Under the pieces are notes generated by a model. It had not been told where the DNA came from. It saw only the letters and a list, made by a program, of their open reading frames with translations, and made no database searches. Positions 14,286 to 16,023 of a stretch of DNA of 16,023 bases are shown here, piece after piece. Every line of letters begins with the position of its first letter. The stretch's first letter is position 1. Where the stretch lies: NCBI GenBank assembly GCA_036787815.1, contig DAIQOP010000070.1, positions 1 through 16,023 on the forward strand. The letters are read 5' to 3'. The stretch is from DATBAK01 sp036787815. GTDB lineage: Bacteria > Actinomycetota > Acidimicrobiia > IMCC26256 > PALSA-610. Both the position numbers and the translations under genes were made by a program.

Positions 14286-14970
14286 GCGGCCGCCGGCCGA
14301 GCACGAACGCGCCGAGGGCGACCACGAGGCCCAGCGCCCCGACGACGATCGCGACGATCGACACGCTCTTCGCCGAGTCGACGTCGCTCTTCGAGGCCGA
14401 GGCACGGAACAGCCCCGACGTGCCGGCCGCGGTGGTCGGAGTCGTGCTCGCGTCACTGCCGGAGGTGAGCGTCAGCACCGGAGCCGGGTTCTCGGGCTCG
14501 GGGCCGCCCGGCGGCGTGTCCTCGATCCAGCGGGTGACCGTGCCGTCGCTGTAGGTCTGGAGCGCCTTGAACTCGAGCGAGGCGGCGTCGGGCAGGCCGA
14601 CCGACACGGAGAAGTGCTGGAACTGGCCGGGCTCGATCTTGCCCCCGCTCCAGGTGACCTTCTTCACTGCCTCGGTCACCGAACCCGAATCGGTCTGGAT
14701 CGGCTTGGCCACCTTCATCGTCTCGACCTTCGCGGTCCATCCGGGGATCGGTTCGACCAACGCGTCGGCGATCGGGTGATCGGTCGGAAAGAAGATCTCG
14801 ACCTGCGTGGTGCTCGCGGTGTCGGATTCGTCGGCGACGTTGAAGGCCAGAACCGCGTCGCTCCCCTTCGGCGCCGACGAGGGACTCACGGTGACGTGCG
14901 CCCACGCCGGGCCCCCGACCACCACGACGGCACCCATGAGCAGACCGGCAACCCCAACCCGTCGCAACAC
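14275..14970 (-). CDS. ycnI: YcnI-like (DUF1775) copper-type envelope protein
   Basis: GTG 14970 is preceded by GAGGGAG at ideal spacing and gives 231 residues. The signal peptide (about 1-24, ending PAWA) leaves His25 as the mature N-terminus in HVTVSPSSAPKGS. In YcnI proteins this N-terminal His is the copper ligand. The DUF1775 domain follows (about 25-150; FFPTDHPIADALVEPIPGWTAKVE, VTWSGGKIEPGQFQHFSVSVGLP), then a Ser/Thr-rich spacer and a C-terminal membrane anchor (about 200-224) ending RRPRRA. The family is thought to serve copper handling outside the membrane and often sits with CopC/CopD, which are absent here. An ECF-type promoter lies 42 nt upstream. It follows the zinc-finger membrane protein gene on the same strand. 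Confidence 0.9.
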   Translation of the reverse strand: MLRRVGVAGLLMGAVVVVGGPAWAHVTVSPSSAPKGSDAVLAFNVADESDTASTTQVEIFFPTDHPIADALVEPIPGWTAKVETMKVAKPIQTDSGSVTEAVKKVTWSGGKIEPGQFQHFSVSVGLPDAASLEFKALQTYSDGTVTRWIEDTPPGGPEPENPAPVLTLTSGSDASTTPTTAAGTSGLFRASASKSDVDSAKSVSIVAIVVGALGLVVALGAFVLGRRPRRA

Positions 14971-15012
14971 CGCAGCGCTCCCTCTCTCGCATCCCCGGAT
15001 GACAGCTATCTC

Positions 15013-15042
15013 ATAGTCGTCCGCCGGGCCCGTCCAGTTCCC
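15013..15042 (-). promoter_or_regulatory. ECF-type promoter GGGAAC-N17-CGACTAT of ycnI
   Basis: On the minus strand GGGAAC (15042-15037) is followed after 17 nt by CGACTAT (15019-15013). The predicted transcript starts near 15006 and has a leader of about 36 nt that includes the GAGGGAG ribosome-binding site. Elements and spacing equal those before the zinc-finger gene and the dsbB operon. Confidence 0.7.
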
Positions 15043-15058
15043 GGCAAGACGGGGATGG

Positions 15059-15793
15059 CTACCCCGCGCGCCGGTGCCGGGGCGATTCGGCGGATCCCAT
15101 GTCGGCCTTCGCGGGGCTGCGGAGTGACGCGATCGCACCGACCGTCGGCCGCCGGCCCCTCGCCGCGCGCACCGTCGGAACACGCGATCGGCTGAGATCG
15201 ACGGTGGGGGCCGGAGTGGCCACGGCGACGCGCACCAGCAGCAGCCAACCCGCGATCGCGAGCAGGTGCGGCGCTTCGTCGCCCATGTCGGTGCGCCCGT
15301 GGAGCAGATCGAGAGCCGCGGTCACGACGAGCAGCGCCACTGCCGCACCCACGAGCGCCTGCATGCCCCGAGCCCGGTCGGGTCTCCACGCCGCAACCAC
15401 GAAACCGACGGCGAGCGCCATGGCGAAGGCACCCGTCTCGTGCGCGACGTGCACCGGGGCCGTGTGGTCGCGGCCGTAGAGGAGCACCGGCACCGTGATC
15501 GCCGCCTGCGCGATACCGATCACGACGAGGCCGGCGCGCGCCAGGGTGAGCGAGGCCGGTCGCCGCGGCGGGCGGCTGTGCTCCAAGACCGCCGCCACCA
15601 GCTCGTCGCCGCCGACCGATACGGGCCGCGCCGGGCCCAGTCGGGTGTTGCGGGTCACGTCGTGCGCGGCACCCTGCCATCGGCGACAACCCGGGCACCC
15701 GGCCAGGTGGTCGTCGAGCACGTACTCCGCGACGCCCGGGTCCTCGTCGTCGAGGAGGGCCGAGATCGCCTCACGCGCGGCTTGGCAGTTCAC
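15059..15793 (-). CDS. Zinc-finger (zf-HC2) membrane protein, probable anti-sigma factor
   Basis: The 244-residue protein opens with a zf-HC2/anti-sigma zinc-binding pattern: Cys3, His29, Cys33 and Cys36 (DDHLAGCPGCRRW), the H-x3-C-x2-C signature of ZAS proteins. About four membrane segments follow (86-106, 119-136, 144-163, 175-193), then an Arg-rich C-terminal tail. The N-terminal domain would hold an ECF sigma factor at the membrane, releasing it on an envelope or redox/metal signal. The ECF sigma gene starts 92 bp away on the opposite strand; sigma and anti-sigma genes more often lie in one operon. GTG 15793 gives the Cys3-containing start and lies 6 nt after an ECF-type -10, so the message is probably leaderless. 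Partner assignment is inference. Confidence 0.82.
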   Translation of the reverse strand: MNCQAAREAISALLDDEDPGVAEYVLDDHLAGCPGCRRWQGAAHDVTRNTRLGPARPVSVGGDELVAAVLEHSRPPRRPASLTLARAGLVVIGIAQAAITVPVLLYGRDHTAPVHVAHETGAFAMALAVGFVVAAWRPDRARGMQALVGAAVALLVVTAALDLLHGRTDMGDEAPHLLAIAGWLLLVRVAVATPAPTVDLSRSRVPTVRAARGRRPTVGAIASLRSPAKADMGSAESPRHRRAG

Positions 15794-15799
15794 AACTCA

Positions 15800-15829
15800 A
15801 TAGTCGATCGAGATCCCGATTCGGTTCCC
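15800..15829 (-). promoter_or_regulatory. ECF-type promoter GGGAAC-N17-CGACTAT of the zinc-finger gene
   Basis: On the minus strand GGGAAC (15829-15824) precedes CGACTAT (15806-15800) by 17 nt, and the start codon lies 6 nt further on. Control of a presumed anti-sigma gene by its own sigma factor would form a negative feedback loop. Confidence 0.7.
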
Positions 15830-15873
15830 CGGCAGATCGAAAGACAGATGTCACGCGATCGGCGGCGGGCGTT

Positions 15874-15879
15874 TACGGT
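15874..15879 (+). promoter_or_regulatory. -10 box (TACGGT) of the ECF sigma gene, leaderless
   Basis: TANNNT lies 6 nt before the GTG at 15886, the leaderless spacing also seen before lexA and nrdR. No GGAAC-type -35 is present on this strand, so the sigma gene appears to use a housekeeping promoter. Confidence 0.45.
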
Positions 15880-15885
15880 GTTGGA

Positions 15886-16023
15886 GTGGACGAGTTGACG
15901 CGTCTGGCCCACGCCGCCCGGCGAGCGGTTCCCGGGGCCCTCGATGCGTTCATCCGCTCGGCGCACGAGCCGGTCTGGCGCCTCTGCGAAGCGCTCGTCG
16001 ACCGGCAGAGCGCCGACGATCTC
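15886..16023 (+). CDS. ECF sigma factor, N-terminal part (runs off window)
   Basis: Only 46 codons are visible. They read as the start of region 2 of an ECF sigma-70 factor: a short lead, then ALDAFIRSAHEPVWRLCEALVDRQSADDL, where helix 2.1 is followed by the (D/A)DDL that begins region 2.2. It looks most like mycobacterial SigC (similar AFI..T...VWR pattern before SADDL), as far as memory allows. Region 2.4 and region 4, which set promoter recognition, lie outside the window. GTG 15886 is set by the -10 box 6 nt upstream. It is divergent from the zinc-finger membrane protein, its probable regulator. Confidence 0.82.
   Translation, partial: MDELTRLAHAARRAVPGALDAFIRSAHEPVWRLCEALVDRQSADDL

Overview
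The window is 16 kb of gene-dense, very GC-rich chromosome. It fits an actinobacterium (Actinomycetota), possibly of the Acidimicrobiia type. The reasons are frequent GTG starts, the lexA / LysM membrane protein / nrdR block with mycobacterial-type SOS boxes (CGAAC-N4-GTTYG), a class II (B12) ribonucleotide reductase, a Thr/Ser/Pro-rich lipoprotein linker, and many TANNNT -10 boxes 6-8 nt before start codons, as in leaderless actinobacterial mRNAs. No transposon, CRISPR array, rRNA or tRNA was seen.

Layout. 1-1750: the 3' part of rtcB (+) converges on a CapA-like metallophosphatase gene (-). 1751-2010 is non-coding and holds a GC palindrome. 2011-5504: nrdJ and its regulator nrdR (both -), with a sigma70-type promoter and an NrdR box before nrdJ. 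5569-6781: a LysM/one-TM protein (-) and lexA (+) diverge from a 175-bp control region with two SOS boxes. 6844-7155: a small membrane protein (+). 7140-11489: three minus-strand genes, namely an Old Yellow Enzyme/FadH-type oxidoreductase, a secreted PQQ-type sugar dehydrogenase and an Amidase_3 lipoprotein. 11541-12655: a methyltransferase and a DinB-fold protein (+).

12832 to the end is the most interesting part. A DsbB-like protein and a CPFC thioredoxin-like DUF929 protein form an overlapping operon (+). Facing them are a YcnI/DUF1775 copper-type envelope protein (-) and a zinc-finger anti-sigma-like membrane protein (-). The start of an ECF sigma factor gene (+) diverges from the latter. 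Upstream of the dsbB operon, of ycnI and of the zinc-finger gene I find the same bipartite element, GGAAC-N17-CGACTA, with identical spacing. I infer one local ECF regulon joining the sigma factor, its probable membrane anti-sigma factor, a copper-binding envelope protein and a thiol-oxidation pair. The sigma gene itself lacks this element.

All functions are read from protein motifs by eye. Promoter, operator and regulon claims are pattern matches without experimental or database support.
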